The position numbers and the translations under genes were made by a program. From JBAXGW01 sp037139195 (GTDB lineage: Bacteria > Bacteroidota > Bacteroidia > Bacteroidales > JAHJDW01), in assembly GCA_037139195.1 (NCBI GenBank), contig JBAXGW010000062.1, forward strand, positions 1 to 25,357: a stretch of 25,357 nucleotides of DNA, read 5' to 3'. Each line of letters starts with the position of its first letter. The first letter of the stretch is position 1. The notes below the pieces were generated by a model. That model did not search any database, was not told where the DNA came from, and saw only the letters and a list, made by a program, of their open reading frames with translations. Below are positions 5,468 through 13,084 of this stretch, in pieces.

Positions 5468-7498
5468 ATGAAATTCCAACTAATCTCCGATTTTAAGCCT
5501 ACCGGCGACCAACCCGAAGCAATCAGACAGCTTACTGAAGGTGTTATTAATGATGTTCCGGGTCAAACGCTACTCGGCGTTACTGGCTCTGGAAAAACCT
5601 TTACTATAGCAAATGTTATTGCCCAAACCGGCAAACCTACCTTGGTTTTAAGTCATAACAAAACACTGGCGGCTCAATTATACGGCGAATTTAAAAACTT
5701 TTTCCCCGATAATGCCGTTGAATACTTTGTTTCGTATTACGATTATTATCAACCCGAAGCTTATCTTCCTTCTTCAAATACCTATATTGAAAAAGACTTA
5801 TCGATAAACGAAGAGATAGAAAAATTTAGATTAAGCACCACTTCTTCGCTCCTTTCGGGTAGAAGAGATGTTATTGTGGTAGCTTCTGTTTCGTGTATTT
5901 ATGGCATTGGTAACCCTGAAGAATTTGCAAAAAATACGATTGAAATAAAAGTTGGACAAGTTATTAATAGAAATAAATTGCTTTTTGATTTTGTAAGCAG
6001 CTTATATTCTAGAACTGACGCCGATTTTAAGCGTGGAAACTTCAGAGTTAAAGGCGATACGGTAGATTTATTTCCTGCTTACTCTGACTTTGCTTACAGA
6101 ATAATATTTTGGGGCGATGAAATTGAAACGATAAATAGCTTCGAACCCACTTCTGGAAATAAAATTGAATCGTTTGAACAAGTTAAAATATACCCTGCAA
6201 ATATTTTTGTAACATCAAAAGATCATATTCAAAAGGCTATTTACGAAATTCAAGATGATTTAGTTAAGCAAATTGAATATTTCAACAGCATAGGAAAACC
6301 GCTAGAGGCTAAAAGACTCCAAGAAAGAGTTGAATACGACTTAGAAATGATTAGAGAATTGGGCTATTGCTCGGGCATCGAAAATTATTCAAGGTATTTC
6401 GACCGCAGAGAAGCTGGCTCACGCCCTTTTTGCTTGCTCGATTATTTTCCTAAGGATTTTTTAATGGTTATTGACGAAAGCCACGTTACCATTCCGCAAA
6501 TTAGAGCAATGTATGGCGGCGACCGCTCCAGAAAGAAGAATCTGGTTGAATATGGCTTTAGATTGCCTGCTGCTATTGACAATAGACCTCTTACTTTTGA
6601 AGAATTTGAGATGGTTGTAGGTCAATCTATTTATGTGAGTGCCACTCCTGCCGATTACGAGATTTTGAAAAGCGAAGGCGTTTTTGTGGAACAACTTATT
6701 CGCCCTACCGGACTGCTCGACCCAATGATTGAAGTAAAACCAAGCTTAAATCAGATTGACGATTTGATTGAACAAATTCATCTTCGATTAGAGAAAGACG
6801 AACGCGTGCTGGTTACTACTTTAACTAAGCGAATGGCTGAAGAGTTAACAAAATACTTAGCAAATATAGGCATCAGATGTAAATACATTCATTCAGATGT
6901 TGATACGCTTGAACGTGTGGAAATAATGCGTGATTTAAGACTCGGATTATTTGGTGTTTTGGTGGGCGTTAATTTATTGCGCGAAGGATTAGATTTGCCT
7001 GAAGTATCGCTTGTTGCTATTTTAGATGCAGATAAAGAAGGCTTTTTGCGCTCGGCTCGTTCGCTAACCCAAACTGCTGGTAGAGCTGCCCGACATATCA
7101 ATAGTAAAGTAATTATGTATGCCGATAAAATCACCAATTCGATGCAAATTACCATAGACGATACAAACCGCAAACGCGAAATACAACTAAAATATAATAT
7201 TGAAAACGACATTGTTCCTTATCAATTAAAGAAAAGCAAGGAAGATATAATGGGTCAGACTTCTGTGGCTAACAAAAATACAGAATCGCCAAAATATTAT
7301 TCAGAAGAAACAAATATTAATGCAGCTGCCGACCCAATTGTAAAATACATGAATGCAGAGCAGTTGAGCAAAACAATTCAGAAAACGAAAAAATCGATGG
7401 AAAAAGCCGCCAAAGAACTCGATTTTATTGAAGCAGCAAGATTAAGAGACGAAATGTATGTTTTGCAAAAATTAATTAACGATAAAAAAACAAAATAG
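5468..7498 (+). CDS. uvrB: Excinuclease ABC subunit UvrB
   Basis: UvrB is the damage-verifying helicase-like subunit of UvrABC nucleotide excision repair. It receives damaged DNA from UvrA and recruits UvrC for incision. At 676 residues it has the usual length. Visible landmarks are the N-terminal FKPTGDQPEAI Q-motif region (9-19), Walker A GVTGSGKTFT (37-46), the Tyr-rich beta-hairpin YYDYYQPEAYLP near 91-102 that inserts between DNA strands, the DExx motif VIDESHV (334-340), helicase motifs V/VI in GVNLLREGLDLPEVSLV and QTAGRAARH, and a C-terminal UVR motif (EKAAKELDFIEAARLRDEM, last ~45 residues) for UvrC/UvrA contact. The start ATG at 5468 gives the standard N-terminus. The CPBP protease gene follows after 2 bp and is probably co-transcribed. 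Confidence 0.98.
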   Translation: MKFQLISDFKPTGDQPEAIRQLTEGVINDVPGQTLLGVTGSGKTFTIANVIAQTGKPTLVLSHNKTLAAQLYGEFKNFFPDNAVEYFVSYYDYYQPEAYLPSSNTYIEKDLSINEEIEKFRLSTTSSLLSGRRDVIVVASVSCIYGIGNPEEFAKNTIEIKVGQVINRNKLLFDFVSSLYSRTDADFKRGNFRVKGDTVDLFPAYSDFAYRIIFWGDEIETINSFEPTSGNKIESFEQVKIYPANIFVTSKDHIQKAIYEIQDDLVKQIEYFNSIGKPLEAKRLQERVEYDLEMIRELGYCSGIENYSRYFDRREAGSRPFCLLDYFPKDFLMVIDESHVTIPQIRAMYGGDRSRKKNLVEYGFRLPAAIDNRPLTFEEFEMVVGQSIYVSATPADYEILKSEGVFVEQLIRPTGLLDPMIEVKPSLNQIDDLIEQIHLRLEKDERVLVTTLTKRMAEELTKYLANIGIRCKYIHSDVDTLERVEIMRDLRLGLFGVLVGVNLLREGLDLPEVSLVAILDADKEGFLRSARSLTQTAGRAARHINSKVIMYADKITNSMQITIDDTNRKREIQLKYNIENDIVPYQLKKSKEDIMGQTSVANKNTESPKYYSEETNINAAADPIVKYMNAEQLSKTIQKTKKSMEKAAKELDFIEAARLRDEMYVLQKLINDKKTK

Positions 7499-7500
7499 TC

Positions 7501-8322
7501 TTGAAACTGCTATATTACTTCAATAACCTATTTACAAACACTTGGCAAACTGCTAACAATGAATCATTTGAATACCAATCAAATAATAGAGATTCATATA
7601 TTGATAAAAGCACAATTTTCATTTTTGTTTATATTGCTTTTGGATTAAGTGTAGTTAAATATTATGGCAATCCTAATACTATTTTGACATTGATAAACTC
7701 ATTTAGCAAAAATGAAGTAAGTGAATATTTAAAACGTTTATTTATCTACTCTGATAACGCCGAGTTTAATCAGCGCCTTTGGTGGATTGGAAGCATTGTA
7801 TTATTTTATTTAATAATTCCAATGTTGATTGTAAAATTTGGGTTTAAGAAAAATTTAAAAGATTTTGGTTTTTCATTTCGAAACGTTCATAATGATTATC
7901 CCTTATATTTGATAATGCTGGCAATTATGTTGCCTATTGTTTATTTTGCTTCACAAACACAATCGTTTCAATTACGATATCCAATTTTTCAACCAACGAA
8001 AACGGGTTTGCTTCCTATTTTTATATATTGGCAAATAGCCTATTTCATACAATTTGTAGCTGTAGAATTTTTTTTCAGAGGATTTATTATTCATGGTTTA
8101 AAAAACCGATTCGGTTTTTATGCCATATTTATCTCATGCATACCATATTGTATGGTACATTTCGGCAAACCTTTTGGCGAAACAATAGCTGCAATAGTAG
8201 CTGGAATTATACTTGGAACACTAAGTATGAAAAGCCGTTCGATAGTTTTAGGTATATTAATTCATTATTCTGTTGCAATAACAATGGATCTATTTGCACT
8301 TTATAGAGAAGGCATATTATAA
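7501..8322 (+). CDS. CPBP-family intramembrane protease homologue
   Basis: A 273-residue multi-pass membrane protein of the CPBP (Rce1/CaaX-like, glutamic protease) family. After a ~35-residue cytoplasmic N-terminus there are about six to seven hydrophobic segments. Motif 1 is V188-E189-F-F-F-R193-G in place of the usual EExxxRG, motif 2 is YCMVH220FGKPFGE and motif 3 is LGILIH255. The first Glu of motif 1, generally the catalytic base in Rce1, is Val here. I recall Bacteroidota and Myxococcota relatives with the same single-Glu form (x-EFFFRGF), so this may be a subfamily trait and not a dead enzyme. The only available start is TTG at 7501, 2 bp after the uvrB stop, implying translational coupling. 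The substrate is unknown. Confidence 0.87.
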   Translation: MKLLYYFNNLFTNTWQTANNESFEYQSNNRDSYIDKSTIFIFVYIAFGLSVVKYYGNPNTILTLINSFSKNEVSEYLKRLFIYSDNAEFNQRLWWIGSIVLFYLIIPMLIVKFGFKKNLKDFGFSFRNVHNDYPLYLIMLAIMLPIVYFASQTQSFQLRYPIFQPTKTGLLPIFIYWQIAYFIQFVAVEFFFRGFIIHGLKNRFGFYAIFISCIPYCMVHFGKPFGETIAAIVAGIILGTLSMKSRSIVLGILIHYSVAITMDLFALYREGIL

Positions 8323-8632
8323 AACACACTAAACTATTTACTAAACAACTAATTAACTAAACATTTAAGTATTTATTATTCTGATATTCATCGAACGAAA
8401 TAACATGTTAGTTAAATTTTAGTTTTTTATTAATTTAGAGATGGTAATCCCCTATTTTTTTTCTAATTTCGCAGCCTAAATTAATGAGGGTTTCTGAAAT
8501 TTTATTTTTTGAAGCAAACTGCAATTTAAATCCGCCAAATATCTAATAACAAAAGGGTTAAAATCACAGTTTATAATGAAAAATATTTTTTATAAGTCCT
8601 AAATTATTAACCAACCCCAATAAATAATAAAA
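8323..8632 (+). promoter_or_regulatory. Intergenic leader upstream of pckA with candidate promoter
   Basis: A 310-bp AT-rich gap with no gene. TAATTTCG at 8464-8471 is one base off TAnnTTTG, with no clear -33 box. If used, the pckA leader would be about 160 nt, long enough for post-transcriptional control, but I see no known riboswitch and no convincing terminator for the uvrB-CPBP unit. Confidence 0.35.
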
Positions 8633-10915
8633 ATGGAGAAGGCTATGATGGGTGCAAAATCCCCCAAATTAATGGATGAACTAAAAAAGTACGGAATCAC
8701 TTCTGCTACTGAAATTTATCACAACTTAAGTTTTGATGAATTATTTGAACATGAAACAAATCCAAACCTCGAGGGATTTGAAAAAGGCTTTAAAACAAAC
8801 CTTGGTGCAGTAGCTGTAGACACAGGAATCTTCACAGGTCGTTCGCCTAAAGATAAATATATCGTAAAAGATATTGAAACTGCCGACAAAGTATGGTGGG
8901 CTTCAAAAGAAAAGAAAAGTTCGGACAATAAACCAATATCGAAAGAAGTTTGGAACGACTTGCTTGGAACTTGTCAAACCCAGTTAAATGGAAAAAAATT
9001 ATATGTAACCGATGCTTACTGTGGTGCTAATGAGAATACACGTATCAAAATTCGTGTGATCACTGAACTAGCTTGGATGTCGCATTTTGTAAAAAACATG
9101 TTTATCCGCCCTTCAGATGACGAATTAGCAAATTTCGAACCTGATTTCGTAATGCTTAATGCATGTAAAACAATCAATTCAAAGTGGGAAGAACATAAAT
9201 TGAATAGCGATGTTTTTGTTGCATTCAATATTACAGAAAAAATGGCTGTTGTTGGCGGCACTTGGTATGGTGGTGAAATTAAAAAGGGATTTTTCTCAAT
9301 AATGAACTACTACTTACCATTGGCTGGAATGGCTTCAATGCACTGCTCTGCAAATATGGGCAAAAATGGCGACACTGCAATTTTCTTTGGTTTATCAGGC
9401 ACTGGAAAAACCACTCTTTCTGCCGACCCTGAAAGATATTTAATAGGTGATGATGAACATGGTTGGGATAACGATGGTATTTTTAATTTCGAAGGCGGAT
9501 GTTATGCAAAATGTATTAGTTTAAGTCAGGAAAAAGAACCCGATATTTATGCTGCTATTCGTAAAAACGCACTTTTAGAAAATGTAGTTTTCGATGAAAA
9601 AACGGGCGAAATAGATTTCAATTCAGCAGAAAAGACTGAAAATACTCGTGTTTCATACCCAATAGACCATATAAGCAATATAGTAAAGCCTGTTTCAAAA
9701 GGTGGTCACCCTAAAAAAATAATATTCCTAACAGCTGATGCATTTGGTGTATTTCCTCCTGTTTCAAAACTTAATAACGACCAAGCATTATATTATTTCT
9801 TATCGGGATATACTGCAAAATTAGCTGGTACAGAAAGAGGAGTTAAAGAACCAATGCCAACTTTCTCATCTTGTTTTGGAGCTGCATTTTTATTATTGCA
9901 TCCAACAGCTTATGCTACAGAGTTAGCTAAGAAGATGAAAGAACATGGAGCAACTGCATATCTGGTTAACACTGGGTGGATTGGTGGAGCTTATGGAGTA
10001 GGTCACCGAATAGACTTACCTTCAACAAGAAATATTATTTCAGCAATTTTAGATGGAACTCTTGATAATGCTGAATATGAAGAATTGCCAATTTTCGGTT
10101 TGCAGATTCCAAAACACATCAATGGTGTGGATGACAGTATTCTAAACCCACGTAATAGCTGGAAATACCCATCAGCTTACGATCAACAAGCACAAACATT
10201 AGCAGAAAAATTCATTGCAAATTTCGAAAATTTCACTGACACTGAAGAAGGACAACGCCTTGTTGCTGCTGGCCCTCAAAACAAGTACATGAAGCAGTTT
10301 TACAGCTATTATGAATCAAAAATTAAAAACTTAGCTGTAGAAAACAAAGCCGAAATAGCACGATTGAAAGATCAAATATATATTTTACAAACTGCATTTG
10401 ATAATTATGTTACTTTTAATTCGATAAGCACTTCTTTTAGAAACAAATTGCTTGTTCGCCATTTACCAGTAAACATCTTCATAGAAACAGAAAATCAAGC
10501 TGAAAACCAAGAAATTCATGATTCTATAGTTGACATTATTGATTACATCGGGTTCTCGTTTTATACTCCTAAAAAACAGGCACATAAATTCAATCAAAGT
10601 GTAGCTTTTTCAAAAGAAAAACTAACTCAAGATGATATTTTTAAAATTGTTACTCTTTTAGAAGAAGGTTTTGATGGAACTCATAAGGACAGTCAATTCC
10701 TTGAAAGAATTGAAATTTTCAGAGAAAAGGCTAAAAATATCAAAAATTTAACTATACAAGTTGGGTCATTATTATTAGCAAGGAATGAAACTGAAAATGG
10801 CGAGGTAGTTCGCACTTTCAAAAAGCTTTCTGTATCGGCAATGATACATTTAGACAAACATTCTGAATTGCTTATGAATCCTAAAAAAATGCTTAAAGAA
10901 ATAGCATATTTCTAA
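8633..10915 (+). CDS. pckA: ATP-dependent phosphoenolpyruvate carboxykinase with C-terminal extension
   Basis: PEP carboxykinase interconverts oxaloacetate plus ATP and PEP plus CO2 plus ADP. In Bacteroidota it serves gluconeogenesis and, in fermenters, CO2-fixing succinate production. The core is canonical: TGRSPKDKYIV near 60-75, GGTWYGGEIKKG and SMHCSANMG before the kinase-1a P-loop GLSGTGKTTL (253-262), kinase-2 LIGDDEHGW, the EGGCYAK motif, and VNTGWIGGAYGVG-RI. The core ends at about AAGPQ (545-549), matching the usual ~540 residues. A further 211 residues follow in frame. They begin with a likely coiled coil (about 560-595) and then an alpha/beta domain (LPVNIFIETENQ ... IQVGSLLLAR ... 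HLDKHSELLMNPKKML) that is not part of PEPCK. The start could also be ATG 8645 or 8648, since GGAGAAGG lies a few bases before the latter. The downstream gene is convergent. Confidence 0.95.
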   Translation: MEKAMMGAKSPKLMDELKKYGITSATEIYHNLSFDELFEHETNPNLEGFEKGFKTNLGAVAVDTGIFTGRSPKDKYIVKDIETADKVWWASKEKKSSDNKPISKEVWNDLLGTCQTQLNGKKLYVTDAYCGANENTRIKIRVITELAWMSHFVKNMFIRPSDDELANFEPDFVMLNACKTINSKWEEHKLNSDVFVAFNITEKMAVVGGTWYGGEIKKGFFSIMNYYLPLAGMASMHCSANMGKNGDTAIFFGLSGTGKTTLSADPERYLIGDDEHGWDNDGIFNFEGGCYAKCISLSQEKEPDIYAAIRKNALLENVVFDEKTGEIDFNSAEKTENTRVSYPIDHISNIVKPVSKGGHPKKIIFLTADAFGVFPPVSKLNNDQALYYFLSGYTAKLAGTERGVKEPMPTFSSCFGAAFLLLHPTAYATELAKKMKEHGATAYLVNTGWIGGAYGVGHRIDLPSTRNIISAILDGTLDNAEYEELPIFGLQIPKHINGVDDSILNPRNSWKYPSAYDQQAQTLAEKFIANFENFTDTEEGQRLVAAGPQNKYMKQFYSYYESKIKNLAVENKAEIARLKDQIYILQTAFDNYVTFNSISTSFRNKLLVRHLPVNIFIETENQAENQEIHDSIVDIIDYIGFSFYTPKKQAHKFNQSVAFSKEKLTQDDIFKIVTLLEEGFDGTHKDSQFLERIEIFREKAKNIKNLTIQVGSLLLARNETENGEVVRTFKKLSVSAMIHLDKHSELLMNPKKMLKEIAYF

Positions 10916-10963
10916 AACTCATCGAATCTAGATGCATTTTATAACGCTCTTATTATTAAAACT

Positions 10964-11032
10964 CTTCGACTCCGCTCAGAGTGACCGTCAGACTGAGCCT
11001 TTCGGCAGGCTCAAGACAGGCTTAAGTCGAAG
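10964..11032. repeat. Palindromic intergenic repeat (REP-like)
   Basis: Outer arms CTTCGACT (10964-10971) and AGTCGAAG (11025-11032) enclose an inner hairpin TGAGCCT (10994-11000) / AGGCTCA (11007-11013) with loop TTCGGC. The word TTCGACTCCGCTCAGAGTGAC is of the same style as the arms of the element at 5002-5230 (TTCGACTCACGCTCA), suggesting a related dispersed repeat family. It sits between the convergent pckA and Nudix genes. Confidence 0.7.
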
Positions 11033-11061
11033 TCTATAATTTGATCTTAGGAAAACCAAAT

Positions 11062-11088
11062 AAAAAGGCGTCAAATCGACGCCTTTTT
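11062..11088. terminator. Bidirectional terminator overlapping the Nudix stop codon
   Basis: Stem GGCGTC (11067-11072) / GACGCC (11078-11083), loop AAATC, flanked by A5 and T6 so that it works in both directions. The TGA stop of the minus-strand Nudix gene (11073-11071) lies in the stem and loop, and the last codons (KKASI) form the rest of the hairpin. Confidence 0.88.
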
Positions 11089-11718
11089 TATTTCTACTAT
11101 TAGGTCTTTCAATTCAGATAAAATCATTGCAGTAGCACCCCAAACAACTTCAGTTTCTACATCAAAATAAGGCACCACAAATTCAATATCTTTATATTTC
11201 ATTTGAGTTATTTTAAGTTTCTCTTCATTAAGCAAGGTGTTCAAACTGCACTCAATAATATATTGTACTTCGTCTTTATTAATTGTAAAATTAGGAACTT
11301 CATTACAATAAGCTAATATGGGCGTTACAATAAAATTACTTGGTGGAATATACAAATCAGTAAGTTGTCCTATCACTTTTATCAAACTCAGGTTCACTCC
11401 TACTTCTTCATTAGCTTCTCTTAAAGCGGTATGAATAATATCAACGTCTTTTTTTTCCACTTTCCCTCCAGGAAAAGAAACCTGACCACTATGCGCAAAT
11501 CCATCTTCGGCTCGTTTTATTAAGCAAAAACAAATTTCACCACTCTTTTCATACAATAAAATCAACACAGCACTAGACAGCGGTGGAGCAGTTAAATCTC
11601 TATTTTTCAATTGTTCACTTCTAATAGAAGGAAACATTTTAGCGTGTGATATCTCACCTTTAAGCAGATTAGCTAAATCAGTAATTTGAAACTTAGATAT
11701 TAAATCATTTAGACACAT
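11071..11718 (-). CDS. CoA-pyrophosphatase-type Nudix hydrolase
   Basis: A 215-residue Nudix hydrolase of the NudL/PCD1 type, which cleaves CoA and its derivatives to 3',5'-ADP and phosphopantetheine. The NuCoA-like segment HSGQVSFPGG (76-85) directly precedes the Nudix box, GGKVEKKD...ALREANEEVG (84-107). As in other CoA hydrolases, an Asp takes the place of the first Glu in the spacing, while the REx-x-EE core (100-105) that binds Mg is intact. An N-terminal helical region (1-45) precedes the domain, as usual for the family. The substrate is inferred from the subfamily motif and not proven. It ends inside a bidirectional terminator shared with pckA. No clear promoter was found upstream of 11718. 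Confidence 0.9.
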   Translation of the reverse strand: MCLNDLISKFQITDLANLLKGEISHAKMFPSIRSEQLKNRDLTAPPLSSAVLILLYEKSGEICFCLIKRAEDGFAHSGQVSFPGGKVEKKDVDIIHTALREANEEVGVNLSLIKVIGQLTDLYIPPSNFIVTPILAYCNEVPNFTINKDEVQYIIECSLNTLLNEEKLKITQMKYKDIEFVVPYFDVETEVVWGATAMILSELKDLIVEIKKASI

Positions 11719-11903
11719 ACTTTGATATTATATTCAATTATAAAATTACAGTAAATTTTGTTTGTAATTAAAAAACAGCATACAAAAATCATTGAGCAAA
11801 AAAATCAGGTCTTTAATTCTACATAACTACCGTTGATTTATATAAAGTGTTATTTATTAACATAAATATCTTAATAATTTTATTTGAATTAAATTGTATT
11901 TCA

Positions 11904-11934
11904 TTGTTTATATAAAATATTATGCGTTGCTTTG
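11904..11934 (+). promoter_or_regulatory. Promoter for the DUF4878 lipoprotein operon
   Basis: TTG (11904-11906), a 20-nt spacer, then TTGCTTTG (11927-11934), one base from TAnnTTTG. The expected start is near 11940, about 30 nt before the ATG. The rest of the gap 11719-11903 shows nothing else I can support. Confidence 0.55.
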
Positions 11935-11970
11935 TACTGAAAATCAAACCTAATTAAAACTATTATTACG

Positions 11971-12432
11971 ATGAAAAAATTATTTAGATTAGCTATTTTA
12001 GTAGTTGCTGTTGTTGCAGCAAGTGCTTGCAAAAAAACTGAAGAACCATCAGCAATTGCAGAAAAGTACCTTAACCATTTAAATAAAATGGAAATTGACG
12101 AAGCTAAAAAATTTGCAACTAAAGAAACTGGTGCTCAATTAGATTTATTAAAAACGATGCTAGGTGATCAAAAACCTGAAGGCGAAATTAAGCCAGTTAC
12201 AATTAAAGACACAAAAATCGACGGCGACAAAGCTACTTGCACTTACTCTGATGGCGAAAAAGAAGAATCTATCAATTTAGTAAAAGTTGAAGGCGAATGG
12301 AAAGTAGAATGGAAAAAAGAAAACCCAATGGGTGGTGACGCTGGAATGAGCGAAGCTCCTTCAGATTCTACAGCAACTCCTGCTACGGAAGAAGCTGCTA
12401 AAACAGAAGAAAGCAAACAAAACGCACAATAA
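11971..12432 (+). CDS. DUF4878 lipoprotein
   Basis: A 153-residue small lipoprotein. The signal peptide (KKLFRLAILVVAVVAASA) ends in a lipobox with Cys20, followed by KKTEE, whose charged residues could act as a surface-export signal in Bacteroidota. Residues 25-115 form a DUF4878-type NTF2-like domain: a helix AEKYLNHLNKMEIDEAKKFA, then strands with VTIKDTKIDGDKATCTYSDG and a closing VKVEGEWKVEW. The last ~35 residues are an Ala/Glu/Ser/Thr-rich disordered tail. DUF4878 proteins are widespread in Bacteroidota without an established function. They are probably periplasmic or outer-membrane accessory proteins. The peptidase gene starts 1 bp after its stop. Confidence 0.9.
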   Translation: MKKLFRLAILVVAVVAASACKKTEEPSAIAEKYLNHLNKMEIDEAKKFATKETGAQLDLLKTMLGDQKPEGEIKPVTIKDTKIDGDKATCTYSDGEKEESINLVKVEGEWKVEWKKENPMGGDAGMSEAPSDSTATPATEEAAKTEESKQNAQ

Positions 12433-12433
12433 A

Positions 12434-13084
12434 TTGAAAAAAACTTTACTAATAGTTACTTTAGTAATTGTTAGCATATCATTGTTCCTGTTCACTTATA
12501 ATTATAAAAGTGAACAGGAACATTCTTTTTATACCTATAAGCTATCTAAGCTTGATAAAACAAAGCTTAAAGATGGTGATATAATTTTAAGATATGGCTA
12601 CGGATTAGTTAGCGATTTAATTGTTGAAACGCTCAAGCCAAAATATAATATTTCTCATTGTGGCATTGTAAGAAGAATTGATTCGACTAATTTTAAAATC
12701 ATACACTCTGTTTCAAGCACAATCTCCAATTTTGATGGCGTTCAAGAACAATCGCTAGAGAGTTTCATCAACGATAGTAGGCACAACAGCGTTATTGTTG
12801 TTAGGTATAAATGTAAAAACGATTCACTGCTTTCAAAAATAAGCAATAGAGCTCAATTTTATTTAGACAAAAAAGTGCCTTTCGACAATCTTTTCGAGAT
12901 AAATGACAGTTCGAAAATCTATTGTTCGGAGTTACTGTGGATAATTATCAAAGATGAATTTAATGATGACATTTTCAAAAATTCATACAATAAGAAAAAA
13001 GATTATTTCAAATTCGATCTATTTCTAGACACTTCTAAATTTGAAATAATCTTAAATCATCAATTATTAAAAAAGGCTAATTAG
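12434..13084 (+). CDS. YiiX/Peptidase C92-like permuted papain-fold cysteine hydrolase
   Basis: A 216-residue protein related to the YiiX/YebB (NlpC/P60-like, circularly permuted) family of cell-envelope cysteine peptidases or amidases. An N-terminal hydrophobic segment (3-21) anchors or exports it. Family landmarks are LKDGDIILRYGYGLVSDLI (45-63), catalytic His75 in SHCGIV and catalytic Cys164 in IYCSELLW, preceded by FDNLF, so the active site appears complete. The best start is TTG at 12434, 1 bp after the upstream stop, implying translational coupling with the lipoprotein. An earlier start would run into that gene, and no ATG is near. A perfect 15-bp hairpin lies within codons 17-30. The stop overlaps the stop of the convergent BNR gene by 3 bases within a 4-base gene overlap. 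The substrate is unknown. Confidence 0.85.
   Translation: MKKTLLIVTLVIVSISLFLFTYNYKSEQEHSFYTYKLSKLDKTKLKDGDIILRYGYGLVSDLIVETLKPKYNISHCGIVRRIDSTNFKIIHSVSSTISNFDGVQEQSLESFINDSRHNSVIVVRYKCKNDSLLSKISNRAQFYLDKKVPFDNLFEINDSSKIYCSELLWIIIKDEFNDDIFKNSYNKKKDYFKFDLFLDTSKFEIILNHQLLKKAN
12483..12522. repeat. Perfect 15-bp hairpin inside the peptidase gene
   Basis: TGTTCCTGTTCACTT (12483-12497) pairs perfectly with AAGTGAACAGGAACA (12508-12522) around a 10-nt AT loop. It falls at codons 17-30 of the peptidase, between the membrane segment and the catalytic domain, and is followed by TTCTTTTTAT, a weak U-rich stretch, so it could act as an attenuator or terminator. Confidence 0.85.

Noticed and set aside
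8028..8306. Plus-strand 92-residue frame inside the CPBP gene
   Set aside because: It lies wholly within the better-supported CPBP frame and its Cys/Ser/Asn-rich product resembles nothing, so it is a shadow frame.
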